Made by a program: the position numbers and the translations under genes. A DNA stretch of 35,577 bases, from contig DMYW01000060.1 in the NCBI GenBank assembly GCA_003482455.1, positions 1-35,577 on the forward strand. The letters run 5' to 3'. Below, piece by piece: positions 13,713-22,575 of this stretch (the first letter of the stretch is position 1; every line of letters starts with the position of its first letter). The notes beneath the pieces are model-generated. The model ran no database searches. It saw nothing but the letters and a program-made list of their open reading frames with translations, and was not told the DNA's origin. This DNA comes from Rheinheimera sp. (GTDB lineage Bacteria > Pseudomonadota > Gammaproteobacteria > Enterobacterales > Alteromonadaceae).

Positions 13713-16700
13713 CTAATGCGTGCCTTCGCGCTCCATCAATAAGCTCAGTGCCACCGGCAACAGCGTTAAGGTCAGCACAGTTGCCACGGCTAAGCCGCCG
13801 ATAATGGCAAAGGCCATCGGTCCCCAAAACACTTGGCCGGCGATCGGTAACATGCCCAAAATCGCTGCACAGGCGGTTAATACGATGGGCCGGCTACGAT
13901 GCCGCGCTGCATTGACGATGGCCTCGTCACGGCCTTGACCGGCTGCGACATTGCTATCGACTTCTTCAATCAAGATCACCGCGTTGCGAATAATCATACC
14001 GGCCAGCGCAATGATGCCCAGCAGCGCCACAAACCCCATCGGCGTGCCGGTAGGCAGCATCGCAAGCACAATGCCGATTAAGCCAAATGGCGCCATCAGC
14101 ACCGACACCAAGGTGCGTGAAATGCGGCGCAGTTGGATCATCAACAACAGCAACATCACCACCAGTGTCACGGGTAACACGGCGTAGACAGAGGTGTTGC
14201 CCTTGGCAGCTTCGGCGACGGCGCCTTTTTCTTCCAATTGATAACCGGCTGGTAACTGCGTGCGGAACGTCTGGATGTCTTGTTGCAGCTCTTGCACCAC
14301 CGACAAGGCCGGTGTGCCTGGCGCTACGTCGGCTTGCACGTATACAAACGGCTGGCGTTGGTAGCGCCAGACAATCGGATCGGTTAAGTCGTAATACACC
14401 TTGGCGACTTGTCGCAGCGGCACTGTTTGGCCGGTAGCGGTGCGAAGTTGTAAGTTTTCGACCGTTTGAATGTCGGTACGTTCGCGATCTTCGCCTTTGA
14501 CGCTGACGTCAATTAAGCGGTTGCCATCGCGAATGGCCGTGATCGATTGACCTGAAAACAAGGTCGCTAACGCGCTGGCGATATCGCTGGAACTTAAGCC
14601 CACGGCTCGCGCTTGGGTTTGGTCGATGGCCACTTGCAAGGTGCGCTGTGGATCGCCGGCGCTTAAGTTCACGTCACGGCTTTGTGGATGCGCGCCAATG
14701 ACGGTGCTTAATTCCAAGGCTAGTTCCCGCACTTTCGCTACATCGGGTCCCAACACTCGCCATTTCAGCGGCCAGCCAACCGGTGGGCCGAGTTCCAGTG
14801 GCGATACGCGGGTGACTAAATCGTCAAACTGTTCGCGCATCAGCGTTTCTAACCGAGCTTTGACCGCTTCGCGTGCCGACAAGTCCTTGGTGACTACCAC
14901 CAATTGCGCGATATGTTCATGATTTAACAACACATCCATTGGTAAATAAAAACGAATAGCACCACTGCCGACATAACTGGAAAAATGCGTCACGTCTGGA
15001 TCTTTACGCAGTAACTGCTCCAATTGCATGGTGCGTTGGAGTGTTTGTTGCTGCGAGCTACTTTGTGGCAAGGTCAAACTCACCAGCAGTTCTGGCCGGT
15101 CGGACGCGGGGAAAAACTCCTCTTTCATCAAGCCGCTTAGCGCCGTAGCCCCAAGGAGGGCTGCACAAGCGATCGCCAGCGTCGCGCCGCGAAAACGCAG
15201 CGTCAGTGCCAGTAATCGCTCAAAAGCAAGAGCCAGACGCCCTTGTTGCTGTTGATGCGCCGCCATGGTGGCGGGCAATAACCAGACGCCCAGCAGCGGC
15301 GAGAACAACACCGCCACTAGCCATGAACTTAACAGCGCGATGAGCACCACCACAAACAAACTAAAACAATATTCACCGGCGCTGGATGCGGCAAAACCCA
15401 CGGGGATAAACCCAGCCACCATCACTAGCGTACCGGTTAACATCGGAAATGCGGTCGTTTCATAGGCGAAGCTGGCGGCTTTCGCGCGCTCCCAGCCATG
15501 TTCAAGTCGCGAGACCATGGTTTCTACCGTGATCATGGCGTCGTCCACTAACAAACCAAGCGCAATGATCAAGGCGCCAAGGCTGATGCGTTGTAAACCA
15601 ATGCCGGCCCATTCCATGCCGATAAAGGTCATCGCCAGTACCAGCGGCACGGACACCGCCACTACTAACCCAGCGCGAGTGCCCAAGGAAACAAACGACA
15701 CGGCCAGGACTATCACAATGGCTTCGATCAGCACTTTAATAAAACCGCTAACGGCGTCTTTGACCACCACCGCTTGATCGGCCACTTGGTGCATCTCGAT
15801 ACCGTGCGGCAGCTGCGTATTCACTTGCGCCATTTTTTGTTTCAACGCTTGGCCAAATTGCAGCATGTTGCCGCCTTCAGCCATCGAAATGGCCAAACCA
15901 ATCGCCTGCTCGCCATCGACGCGGAACTGACTGGCCGGCGGCTCGACATACTGGCGTTTGATGGTGGCGATTTCAGGCAAGGCGATAGAACGGTCGGCGA
16001 TACGCAAGGTAATTTGCGCCAAACTTTGTTCCGACCCCAGCGCGCCGCTGACTTGTAAGGTGACGCGGTCTTGTGCGGTGCGAATGACACCGGCTGGGAT
16101 CACGGCATTTTGTGCTTGGATGCTTTGTATCACTTGGTTTAAGTCAAGGCCAAGTCCAGCCAGTTTTTGGTTGGAAAACTCCAGCACTATTTGTTCTTCA
16201 TTGACGCCGAGTAATTCGATTTTGCCGACATCAGGCACCTGCATCAGCGCGGTGCGGACATTATCGACATAATCGCGCAGTTCGCGTTCACTAAAACCAT
16301 CGGCGACAAAACCATAAATGGTGCCGAAGGTATCGGCGAATTCATCGTTGACCTGCGGTGTACTGACCCCTTGCGGCAGCGTTGGGCTGATGTCGTGGAT
16401 TTTTTTGCGTACTTGATACCACACCTCGGGCACCTGCTCTGGTGGCGTGTCATCGCGCAAGTTGACAAAAATCACCGCTTCACCGGGGCGGGTGTAACTT
16501 TCGACAAAATCAAGATGTGGGGTTTCTTGCAGCTTTTTCTCCAGCACGTCGGTGACAAAGTTGCTGGTGTCTTGAATGCTCGCGCCAGGCCAGCCGGCTG
16601 ACACCACTGCCGTTTTGATGGTAAATGCAGGGTCTTCGTTGCGCGATAAGCCTTGGTAACTTTGGATGCCGAGCACCATGACCATCAACATCAAAAACGC

Positions 16701-16769
16701 CACTAGCTGCTGGTTGGCTAAAGCCCAGGCCGATAAATTAAAGCCTTTGGTTGCCTGTTCTGTCGTCAT
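13713..16769 (-). CDS. RND efflux transporter, permease subunit
   Basis: A 1018-aa inner-membrane antiporter of the AcrB/HAE family, the usual length. The N-terminal helix is followed by a large periplasmic loop with SRNEDPAFTIKTAVVSAGWP. The TM4 proton-relay pair is in GLLVDDAMITVETM. The TM10 region reads GMIIRNAVILIEEVDSN, where Arg replaces the relay Lys of AcrB. The second periplasmic loop is around residues 550-850. It exchanges protons for export of drugs or other small molecules, together with the adaptor encoded just upstream (3-base gap) and an outer-membrane TolC-type channel not present in this window. GGAG within the adaptor's last codons serves as ribosome binding site. Substrates are unknown. 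Confidence 0.95.
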   Translation of the reverse strand: MTTEQATKGFNLSAWALANQQLVAFLMLMVMVLGIQSYQGLSRNEDPAFTIKTAVVSAGWPGASIQDTSNFVTDVLEKKLQETPHLDFVESYTRPGEAVIFVNLRDDTPPEQVPEVWYQVRKKIHDISPTLPQGVSTPQVNDEFADTFGTIYGFVADGFSERELRDYVDNVRTALMQVPDVGKIELLGVNEEQIVLEFSNQKLAGLGLDLNQVIQSIQAQNAVIPAGVIRTAQDRVTLQVSGALGSEQSLAQITLRIADRSIALPEIATIKRQYVEPPASQFRVDGEQAIGLAISMAEGGNMLQFGQALKQKMAQVNTQLPHGIEMHQVADQAVVVKDAVSGFIKVLIEAIVIVLAVSFVSLGTRAGLVVAVSVPLVLAMTFIGMEWAGIGLQRISLGALIIALGLLVDDAMITVETMVSRLEHGWERAKAASFAYETTAFPMLTGTLVMVAGFIPVGFAASSAGEYCFSLFVVVLIALLSSWLVAVLFSPLLGVWLLPATMAAHQQQQGRLALAFERLLALTLRFRGATLAIACAALLGATALSGLMKEEFFPASDRPELLVSLTLPQSSSQQQTLQRTMQLEQLLRKDPDVTHFSSYVGSGAIRFYLPMDVLLNHEHIAQLVVVTKDLSAREAVKARLETLMREQFDDLVTRVSPLELGPPVGWPLKWRVLGPDVAKVRELALELSTVIGAHPQSRDVNLSAGDPQRTLQVAIDQTQARAVGLSSSDIASALATLFSGQSITAIRDGNRLIDVSVKGEDRERTDIQTVENLQLRTATGQTVPLRQVAKVYYDLTDPIVWRYQRQPFVYVQADVAPGTPALSVVQELQQDIQTFRTQLPAGYQLEEKGAVAEAAKGNTSVYAVLPVTLVVMLLLLMIQLRRISRTLVSVLMAPFGLIGIVLAMLPTGTPMGFVALLGIIALAGMIIRNAVILIEEVDSNVAAGQGRDEAIVNAARHRSRPIVLTACAAILGMLPIAGQVFWGPMAFAIIGGLAVATVLTLTLLPVALSLLMEREGTH

Positions 16770-16772
16770 GAC

Positions 16773-17837
16773 CTACTCCTGCAACAAGGACACAGTTTGG
16801 CCTGGACGTAGTTTTTGCACGCCGGCAACCACCACCACATCGCCAGCTTGCAGGCCTTCTTTGATTAGCACGTCTTGCGCTTGATAACCGGCCACCACTA
16901 CTTCTTTGCGCGCTAACGTCTTGTTTGGTTGCACCACATAAACCGCCGGTTTGTCACCGATCCGCGTTAATGCATGGCTTGGCAGTCGGATATCGCCACT
17001 GCTGGGCAGTTCGATACTGCCTTCGACACTGGCGCCAAAGCCGAGCTCTACCGGTGGGTTTTGCAGGCTGACGCGTACCCGATAGGTGCGTGTGACAGGG
17101 TCGGCGACTGGACTGATGTCGCGCACTGTTCCTTGCGCTTTAATCGCAGGGTTGGACAACAAATGCACATCAACGACGGCGTTGGGGGCAGGGTGATGCA
17201 GCAGCGACTCAGCGACGTGAAACACCGCATCTTTGCCGTTAGCCGCGGCGACGCGGACAATTTCTTGGCCCGCGGCAACCACTTCGCCTTGGTTGGCGGT
17301 CACCGCTGCCACAATACCGGCTTGGCTGGCGGTTAATCTGGTAAAGCTCAGCTGATCTTTGGCGGTGGCCACGGTGGCTTCTGCACTCATACGACTGGAA
17401 ACCGCCGCATCAAAACTGGATTGGCCTTGCTCGACTTGCGCTTGCGACACAGCGCCGCCAGGCAACAATTGCTGCAAACGTTTTAAGTTCGCTAGCGCCA
17501 CCCGTTCCGCCGAAATGGCGCTTATCAGTTGTGCTTGGGCCGATTTGAGTTGATGTTCGGCATCACTGGCGTCCAATACCGCAATCACGTCACCGGCTTT
17601 GATGATGGCGCCCACATCGACACTGCGTTTGAGCACACGACCGGCTAAGCGAAAACCCAAGGATATTTCTTCGACTGGCCGAATTTCGCCGGTTTGACTT
17701 AAGCGGGTGACATTGGCTTGCGGTTGCACTGTGACGGTTTTTACCGGACGAACCACATCTTGAACCACAGGGGTAGGGTCGCTGCAGGCAGCTAATCCAA
17801 GGAGCGTTAGGGTCGTGACAATTCGTAGATAGGTCAT
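16773..17837 (-). CDS. RND efflux periplasmic adaptor (membrane fusion) lipoprotein
   Basis: A 354-aa protein starting with a lipoprotein signal, lipobox LAAC with Cys18, so it is anchored to the inner membrane facing the periplasm. It has the adaptor order: beta-barrel/lipoyl half GFRLAGRVLKRSVDVGAIIK with AGDVIAVLDASD, a coiled-coil hairpin about residues 95-165, the second lipoyl half (AGIVAAVTANQGEVVAAGQE), then barrel and membrane-proximal domains ending in LRPGQTVSLLQE. It bridges the permease and an outer-membrane channel. The ATG at 17837 has AGGA eight bases upstream; the ATG at 17846 is too close to it. The gene begins 13 bases after the TetR-type gene, in one operon. Confidence 0.93.
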   Translation of the reverse strand: MTYLRIVTTLTLLGLAACSDPTPVVQDVVRPVKTVTVQPQANVTRLSQTGEIRPVEEISLGFRLAGRVLKRSVDVGAIIKAGDVIAVLDASDAEHQLKSAQAQLISAISAERVALANLKRLQQLLPGGAVSQAQVEQGQSSFDAAVSSRMSAEATVATAKDQLSFTRLTASQAGIVAAVTANQGEVVAAGQEIVRVAAANGKDAVFHVAESLLHHPAPNAVVDVHLLSNPAIKAQGTVRDISPVADPVTRTYRVRVSLQNPPVELGFGASVEGSIELPSSGDIRLPSHALTRIGDKPAVYVVQPNKTLARKEVVVAGYQAQDVLIKEGLQAGDVVVVAGVQKLRPGQTVSLLQE

Positions 17838-17850
17838 AATAAGCATCCTG

Positions 17851-18495
17851 TTAAACGGGGTCGTGAACCGATAGCGGCGGCTGGTCTGGGTAGTGACAAA
17901 AATCTTGCCAAGTCAGGGCTAACATCCGGTAAGCGCATCGCATGGTCGCATCCGCTTGTGACGGTTGTTGGGTTAATGCCAAAGAGGTTGCTGCCATCGC
18001 GCTATGGACCAGCAATTGCAGCATAGTCTCGACCTTGGCGTGTTGCTCGGCGGGAAAGAACACCTGCGTTTGTTTAATTAAAAACATCAAGGTTGCGGTT
18101 AAGTCTTCGGCTTCTGAGTTGGCAATTTCTTTATTGGTAGACGCAGCAAGTGTGATGTCGCGCACAACAGGATCTGACAGATGGAGTTGATAGTTCAACT
18201 GCATGATTTTGAGGAAATAATCCGCCAATTGCTCCTTGGATGCAGGTACTTGCTGAAACGCGGCCGCTAATGATTGCTGAAAATGCGCGGCGTACTGTTG
18301 TTGCAGTGCCAACATGATGGCTGTTTTGTCTTTGAAATACTGGTACATCGAGCTTGGACTAACGCCTGCCTCTAACGCGATCTCGCTAATCGTTAGATTG
18401 GCATAGCCTTTTTGAGCGATAAGTCGACTGGCACTGGCCATAATTTGCTCGCGCCGCGCGATACTGCGTTGTTGTTTGGGTGTCCGTGCTGACAT
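17851..18495 (-). CDS. TetR/AcrR-family transcriptional regulator
   Basis: A 214-aa regulator. The N-terminal helix-turn-helix reads RREQIMASASRLIAQKGYAN then LTISEIALEAGVSPSSMYQY followed by FKDK, the classic TetR signature at residues 14-61. The remaining all-helical domain would bind an inducer and dimerise. It is the first gene of the operon with the adaptor and permease, so it most likely represses its own operon through the palindromes at 18508-18532 and 18557-18583, and is released by an efflux substrate. Confidence 0.93.
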   Translation of the reverse strand: MSARTPKQQRSIARREQIMASASRLIAQKGYANLTISEIALEAGVSPSSMYQYFKDKTAIMLALQQQYAAHFQQSLAAAFQQVPASKEQLADYFLKIMQLNYQLHLSDPVVRDITLAASTNKEIANSEAEDLTATLMFLIKQTQVFFPAEQHAKVETMLQLLVHSAMAATSLALTQQPSQADATMRCAYRMLALTWQDFCHYPDQPPLSVHDPV

Positions 18496-18507
18496 TCTGC
18501 TTTACCA

Positions 18508-18532
18508 TAATGTGAAAGTTTTTCAGATTTTA
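18508..18532. promoter_or_regulatory. Second, imperfect TetR-type operator
   Basis: TAATGTGAAA-GTT-TTTCAGATTTTA is an imperfect inverted repeat whose left arm matches the TGTGAA core of the perfect palindrome at 18557-18583. It begins 13 bases upstream of the regulator's start codon, where binding would block transcription or elongation. Confidence 0.6.
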
Positions 18533-18556
18533 ATGCAGCCAAGCAGTGTTGGCGAG

Positions 18557-18583
18557 TAAAATGTGAAAAAGATTCACATTTTA
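18557..18583. promoter_or_regulatory. Perfect palindromic TetR-type operator
   Basis: TAAAATGTGAA-AAAGA-TTCACATTTTA has perfect 11-bp arms around a 5-base spacer. It lies 62 bases upstream of the TetR-family gene, as expected for autoregulation of the efflux operon. Confidence 0.8.
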
Positions 18584-18766
18584 TGGCTGTGGTTTTGCGT
18601 GGTCAGAAGCTAGGGTGCTGGAGAAATATGGCGCAGGCTGTTCCAAACTGACTCAGAGTGACTAGTTTGATGCTGCTTTTATAGCGAATTGAACCGTCCG
18701 CTGTTCGTTGGTTGGAAGGTACTTTAAATGCGCGTGCAAAAATTTTGGGGTCTTTAGAGAGGGTAT

Positions 18767-19304
18767 CCAAGGCCTGTTAAGCATGGCCGATGGCGGTACC
18801 TTGTTTTTAAATGAAATTGGCGAGAGGCCGTTGCCGATGCAAGTGAAGTTATTACGGGTGTTGCAAGAGGGCAGCTGTTACCCAGTAGGTGGCCGCGAGC
18901 AAAAACGCATCAATGTGCGAGTGGTGTCGGCCACCAACGCGCAGCTGCTTGAGCTGGTTAGGTAAGGCGGTTTTCGCGAAGGTTTGTATTACCGCATTAA
19001 AGGCAACACGCTCGAAAGCGTCGCCGCCATTGCCCGTCACGGCGTAGTGCAGCTGGCCGATATTCAGCTGCTGCAGTTTGATGTCGACAGTAGCGCGGAT
19101 GACAGCGCGCCACAGGTCACAGTGGACGGCAGCAGCTCGTTAGAAGAGCAAGTACGGCTGCTGGAAATTCGGCTCCTGAGCGACGCACTGACCCAAAGCC
19201 AAGGCAACCGCAGCCAAGCCGCACGGTTACTCGGCTTGTCGCGGCAAGGCTTGCTGAAAAAGATTGAACGGTATGGCCTGACGCAGTGGGGCTTAACCGA
19301 CTGA
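18767..19304 (+). pseudogene. Decayed partial copy of the NtrC-type regulator gene
   Basis: This remnant corresponds to residues about 258-493 of the regulator at 12142-13623. It lacks the receiver domain, Walker A and the GAFTGA loop. A nonsense change (CAA to TAA, 18963-18965) interrupts the frame, and 57 codons are missing in frame at a GCA(A/T)CACG microhomology (parent 13151-13158 and 13322-13329), removing the AAA+ lid. The first part (18767-19002) differs from the parent at about 23 of 236 bases. The last 284 bases differ at one. A start within the fragment, such as 18984, could still express a 106-aa linker-plus-Fis-domain peptide, but I see no good ribosome binding site for it. Confidence 0.9.
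19003..19286 (+). repeat. Direct repeat, copy in the regulator remnant
   Basis: 284 bp matching 13322-13605 with one mismatch and in the same orientation. Homologous recombination between the two would delete or duplicate the 5.7-kb segment carrying the tetR-adaptor-permease operon. Confidence 0.93.
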
Positions 19305-19306
19305 AC

Positions 19307-20920
19307 TTAACTGTGGCCACGACTCAGGGGGGGGTCATACAAAGCCAGCTGATTGCGCCCGCGTAACCTGGCTTTTTGCAGCGCGGTTTGCGCACGTAAC
19401 AGCAAGTCATCCGCGCTACAATGGGCCCCGGCATTCAGCCAACAAGCGCCGATACTGATGGTCACATAAAGAAACGGGCTTTGCGGATGTGGGATCGCCA
19501 ATGCTTGCACCTGTTGTTGCAGCCTAGTGGCATAGCAGGTGAACTCGGTGGCGCTGTCCGCCGGCATTAAACAGGCGAATTGATCACCATCCATGCGGAT
19601 CAGCGCATCGGTATGATGCGCCAGATGGCGCTTAAGTTCGCTTGCCAGTCGCGCCAACAATTGATCGCCGGCTTGAATTCCGGCGTGTTGATTGTATTTA
19701 TGCAGATAGTCGACATCGAGCAGCATCAAACCTAAACCACCGCCGGTCTGTTGCATCAACACAAGATCGCGCTCAGCCTGCAGCAGATACTGCGACCGTC
19801 GGTAACAATCGGTCAGCGGATCGATCTCAAGGCTATGCTGACGGCTGTGACGTTGGCTAAGCGCGAGCACTGCAAATAAATACCCCAGCAACACACACAA
19901 CATCAGCCAGATGTCGCTTTGCAGCGCCGAGAGGATTTGCCGATACCAAGCGGTTTTGTCGATTTGTGCTTTGAGCTGCCAGCCGTTGGCGACCAATGCT
20001 TGTTGCAGGGCCCACGTATCGCCGCCGTCAAACCAGCTGAAGTTATGCCCAACCGGCAGGCTTATCGCTTTGCTAGGAGTGGATTGCCACACCACCTGCT
20101 GTTGATACTGCAAACTCAGTTGCACCTGCGGTAAAGCAAAGGGGGTGAGCAGGCGCTCAAGGGTACTAAGGTTCACATCCAAGCTCAACACGCCCAATAA
20201 TTCTTGTTGCAGCATCACAGCTTGGCTCACCGACACCAGCTGGCCTTGTCCTGCACTGTCTTGGTACACCGGCGTCCAAACCGCACCGCTGCTGGCGCTG
20301 GCAAGCTGATAAAACGGCATTTGATACAGGGCTGGCGCAAACATCGGATTGCCTGCCGCCAGACCTTGTTGCAATTGAATATTGTGCGCCGGAAACAAAT
20401 ACAAAAAACCATGGCTGGACGTGTAGTAGATCCAAGGTTGGTGCTGCGCTTGCCGATGGGCGGCGTACATCAATGGCGTCAAAGCTAACACGGCATCCAT
20501 CTCGGCTTGTAAACGAGCATCCGCCTGCGGATTGGTGCCTTGCCCAGTCAGGCTGCCCGTCGTGACACCGGCAAATTGGCTGGGCGAGGTCAACTGGTAA
20601 CGGCCTTGTGCCTTAGCAAATTGCTTGTCGAGAGCCGAGTGCGCAGGTGCTTGCAGACGTACTTGATAGCGGTTAAGCACACTTAAATGCAGCAATTGCA
20701 GCAGCATTTGTTGCTGGCGCAAAAACTGGCCAACACGGTCGCTGGCTTGTTGATGTTGTTGGCTGATCTGCTGCTGCAACTGCGATGCCGCCTTGCTGTA
20801 GCTGTGGTACAGGTAAAGGCCTGCCAGCAATACCAGCACAATAAACACACCACTAAACCCACTATGCAGCCAAACAGACTGTTGAGCGCTAGCGCGGCGA
20901 GGCCACGAATACGAAGGCAT
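19307..20920 (-). CDS. Membrane Cache-GGDEF protein with degenerate diguanylate cyclase site
   Basis: A 537-aa protein. A membrane helix at about 22-42, a Gln-rich periplasmic sensor region of Cache type (about 45-330, including WIYYTSSHGFLYLFPAHN), a second helix at about 334-355, and a C-terminal GGDEF domain beginning at LEIDPLTDCYRRSQYLL. The signature reads RMDGDQF (residues 442-448) instead of R-x-GGDEF, and the upstream DVDYLHKYNQ departs from DxDxFKxxND at the Phe, Lys and final Asp. The metal Asp residues remain, but the Gly-to-Asp and Glu-to-Gln changes make cyclase activity doubtful; it may bind GTP or act as a partner-binding sensor. AAGGAA precedes the ATG. There is no EAL domain. 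Confidence 0.85.
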   Translation of the reverse strand: MPSYSWPRRASAQQSVWLHSGFSGVFIVLVLLAGLYLYHSYSKAASQLQQQISQQHQQASDRVGQFLRQQQMLLQLLHLSVLNRYQVRLQAPAHSALDKQFAKAQGRYQLTSPSQFAGVTTGSLTGQGTNPQADARLQAEMDAVLALTPLMYAAHRQAQHQPWIYYTSSHGFLYLFPAHNIQLQQGLAAGNPMFAPALYQMPFYQLASASSGAVWTPVYQDSAGQGQLVSVSQAVMLQQELLGVLSLDVNLSTLERLLTPFALPQVQLSLQYQQQVVWQSTPSKAISLPVGHNFSWFDGGDTWALQQALVANGWQLKAQIDKTAWYRQILSALQSDIWLMLCVLLGYLFAVLALSQRHSRQHSLEIDPLTDCYRRSQYLLQAERDLVLMQQTGGGLGLMLLDVDYLHKYNQHAGIQAGDQLLARLASELKRHLAHHTDALIRMDGDQFACLMPADSATEFTCYATRLQQQVQALAIPHPQSPFLYVTISIGACWLNAGAHCSADDLLLRAQTALQKARLRGRNQLALYDPPLSRGHS

Positions 20921-21390
20921 GTAGATTCCTTTTGAACGGGCGTTTTTTAGCCGAAACCTCGAGTATGCCCAGAATGCGTAGCTTTGTTTGTACCATTGTG
21001 TATCAATCGCAAGCTAGCAATATGTTAAGGCTTGCTAATGTACTGCTATTTTGCCGACGAGATCTGACGCAAGGCGCAGAACTTTTGATAATTTGCGCCA
21101 CTGGTTCCAGCGCCGCGGCTTGACGAGTGCAAGCTAGCAACTGCAGGTTAAATCATCCTACATCATGCACTTAGCATGCTCTAAATTCGCAATTCGCCGC
21201 ATTTGTGACTATCTTGGGTAGGAGGCGCTGCCATCAGTTACAACCGGCAGCTCAGTGTTTGTCGGGTTGGCGTTTCTGTTATGTCTTCCAACAACACAAA
21301 CACGCCAAAAAACATTCGCGACCTCCCGGGCTTGCGAAACCACTAACTAAATCAAGTTCCAATAAACTTCATCTATTACAAGGGGTTGTC
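20921..21390. other. Divergent intergenic region with a repeated 12-mer
   Basis: No convincing gene is seen in about 470 bases. GCAAGCTAGCAA occurs at 21009-21020 and again at 21129-21140, exactly 120 bp apart; its core GCTAGC is palindromic. The region serves both the GGDEF gene and the chemoreceptor gene, so these may be binding sites. I did not find a c-di-GMP riboswitch or a well-spaced FliA promoter. Confidence 0.5.
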
Positions 21391-22575
21391 ATGTCTTCGA
21401 GTGTGTTGCGCCAGCAGCTCATGGCGTTTTTGGCCTTTGGCCTTGCGATGGGAATTGTATTTCCATTTTTTGCGGAACTGTTTGTGCAGTGGAAACCGGG
21501 TATGCGCGGTTGGTTTGCGCTTGCGTGTATCGTGGCCGGCTGCAGCATTGGTTTGTTTAATTTTTATTTGGTGCGCGTGGTGTTGATGTCCAAAGTGCAG
21601 CAGATTGCCGACGTGGCCAAAGCCGTCAGCCAACAAGATTTGACTCAGCGCTGCAGTTTGCAAAGCGATGATGTGCTGGGTGAGATCGTCAACTCAGTCA
21701 ATCAAATGACCGACAACTTGTGTCAGATGTTAGGCCAAGTGCGAGCGCTGAGCGAAGGCTTAAGCAATGATGCAAAAGGCTTGCAGCATGTCGGCAGCGG
21801 GGCGGCCACTCGGGTGGTTAGTCAGCAACAAAACGCCCATCAAGCAGCCGATGCGCTGTCGCAAATGGTTGCCATGGTTGGGCAAGTCAGTGCGCGCACG
21901 CAAGATGCGGCAAGCAGCGCCAAACAAGCTGACCAACAAGCACAACAAAGCCAACGTATCATAGTGCAAAGCATTGATGGCATGCGCCAGTTGGCCGATG
22001 ACGTGGCACACGCCAGTGAGTCGGTGGTGGAGCTAGAAAAACTTAGCCAAGGTATTGGTGTGGTGCTAGATGTGATCCGAACCATCGCCGAGCAAACTAA
22101 TTTACTTGCGTTAAATGCGGCGATCGAAGCGGCACGGGCCGGTGAAGCAGGGCGCGGTTTTGCGGTTGTTGCTGACGAAGTGCGCACGCTGGCTACCCGT
22201 ACTCAACAATCCACTCATGAAATTCAGCACATTATCAGCCAGTTACAACAAGCGGCGAAACACAGCGCCCAGCTGATGAGTGCAGGGCGCGAGCGTAGTC
22301 AACAAAACGTGGCAAATGCCCAACAAGCGATTGGTTCATTGGACGTGTTGGTCGATGCGGTGACTGCAATTGTCAGCAGCAACGCGCAAATCGCTGACGC
22401 GGCACAAGGTCAGCAGCAAGCCGTTGGCCGTGTGTCTGGTAATGTGCAGCAGCTGAGTCAAGATGCGACCGCAGCAGCCAATGGTGTCACGACGCTGACC
22501 AGTGCTATTGAGCGTTTGCAGCAGCTGTCGACGACTCTTGCCACACTGACGGCCAGTTTTCGGATGCAGCGTTAA
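21391..22575 (+). CDS. Methyl-accepting chemotaxis protein with almost no periplasmic domain
   Basis: A 394-aa chemoreceptor. Two membrane helices (about 9-29 and 41-62) are separated by only about ten residues, so there is no room for a periplasmic ligand domain. A HAMP-like segment (about 63-115) leads into a long coiled coil with the CheA/CheW-binding tip TIAEQTNLLALNAAIEAARA (231-250) and GEAGRGFAVVADEVRTLA. The start at 21391 follows AAGGGG; a longer frame back to 21205 has no such site and no homology-like sequence. It ends sharing the TTAA of its stop with the convergent TPR-kinase gene. It may sense membrane or cytoplasmic state, such as redox or energy level. Confidence 0.9.
   Translation: MSSSVLRQQLMAFLAFGLAMGIVFPFFAELFVQWKPGMRGWFALACIVAGCSIGLFNFYLVRVVLMSKVQQIADVAKAVSQQDLTQRCSLQSDDVLGEIVNSVNQMTDNLCQMLGQVRALSEGLSNDAKGLQHVGSGAATRVVSQQQNAHQAADALSQMVAMVGQVSARTQDAASSAKQADQQAQQSQRIIVQSIDGMRQLADDVAHASESVVELEKLSQGIGVVLDVIRTIAEQTNLLALNAAIEAARAGEAGRGFAVVADEVRTLATRTQQSTHEIQHIISQLQQAAKHSAQLMSAGRERSQQNVANAQQAIGSLDVLVDAVTAIVSSNAQIADAAQGQQQAVGRVSGNVQQLSQDATAAANGVTTLTSAIERLQQLSTTLATLTASFRMQR

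Noticed and set aside
18984..19304. Intact 106-aa Fis-domain gene
   Set aside because: The frame is the tail of the decayed regulator copy and the start has no ribosome binding site. It is treated as part of the pseudogene, though expression is not excluded.
21205..21390. 62-residue N-terminal extension of the chemoreceptor
   Set aside because: Polar, unstructured sequence without homology-like features; the AAGGGG site fits the ATG at 21391.
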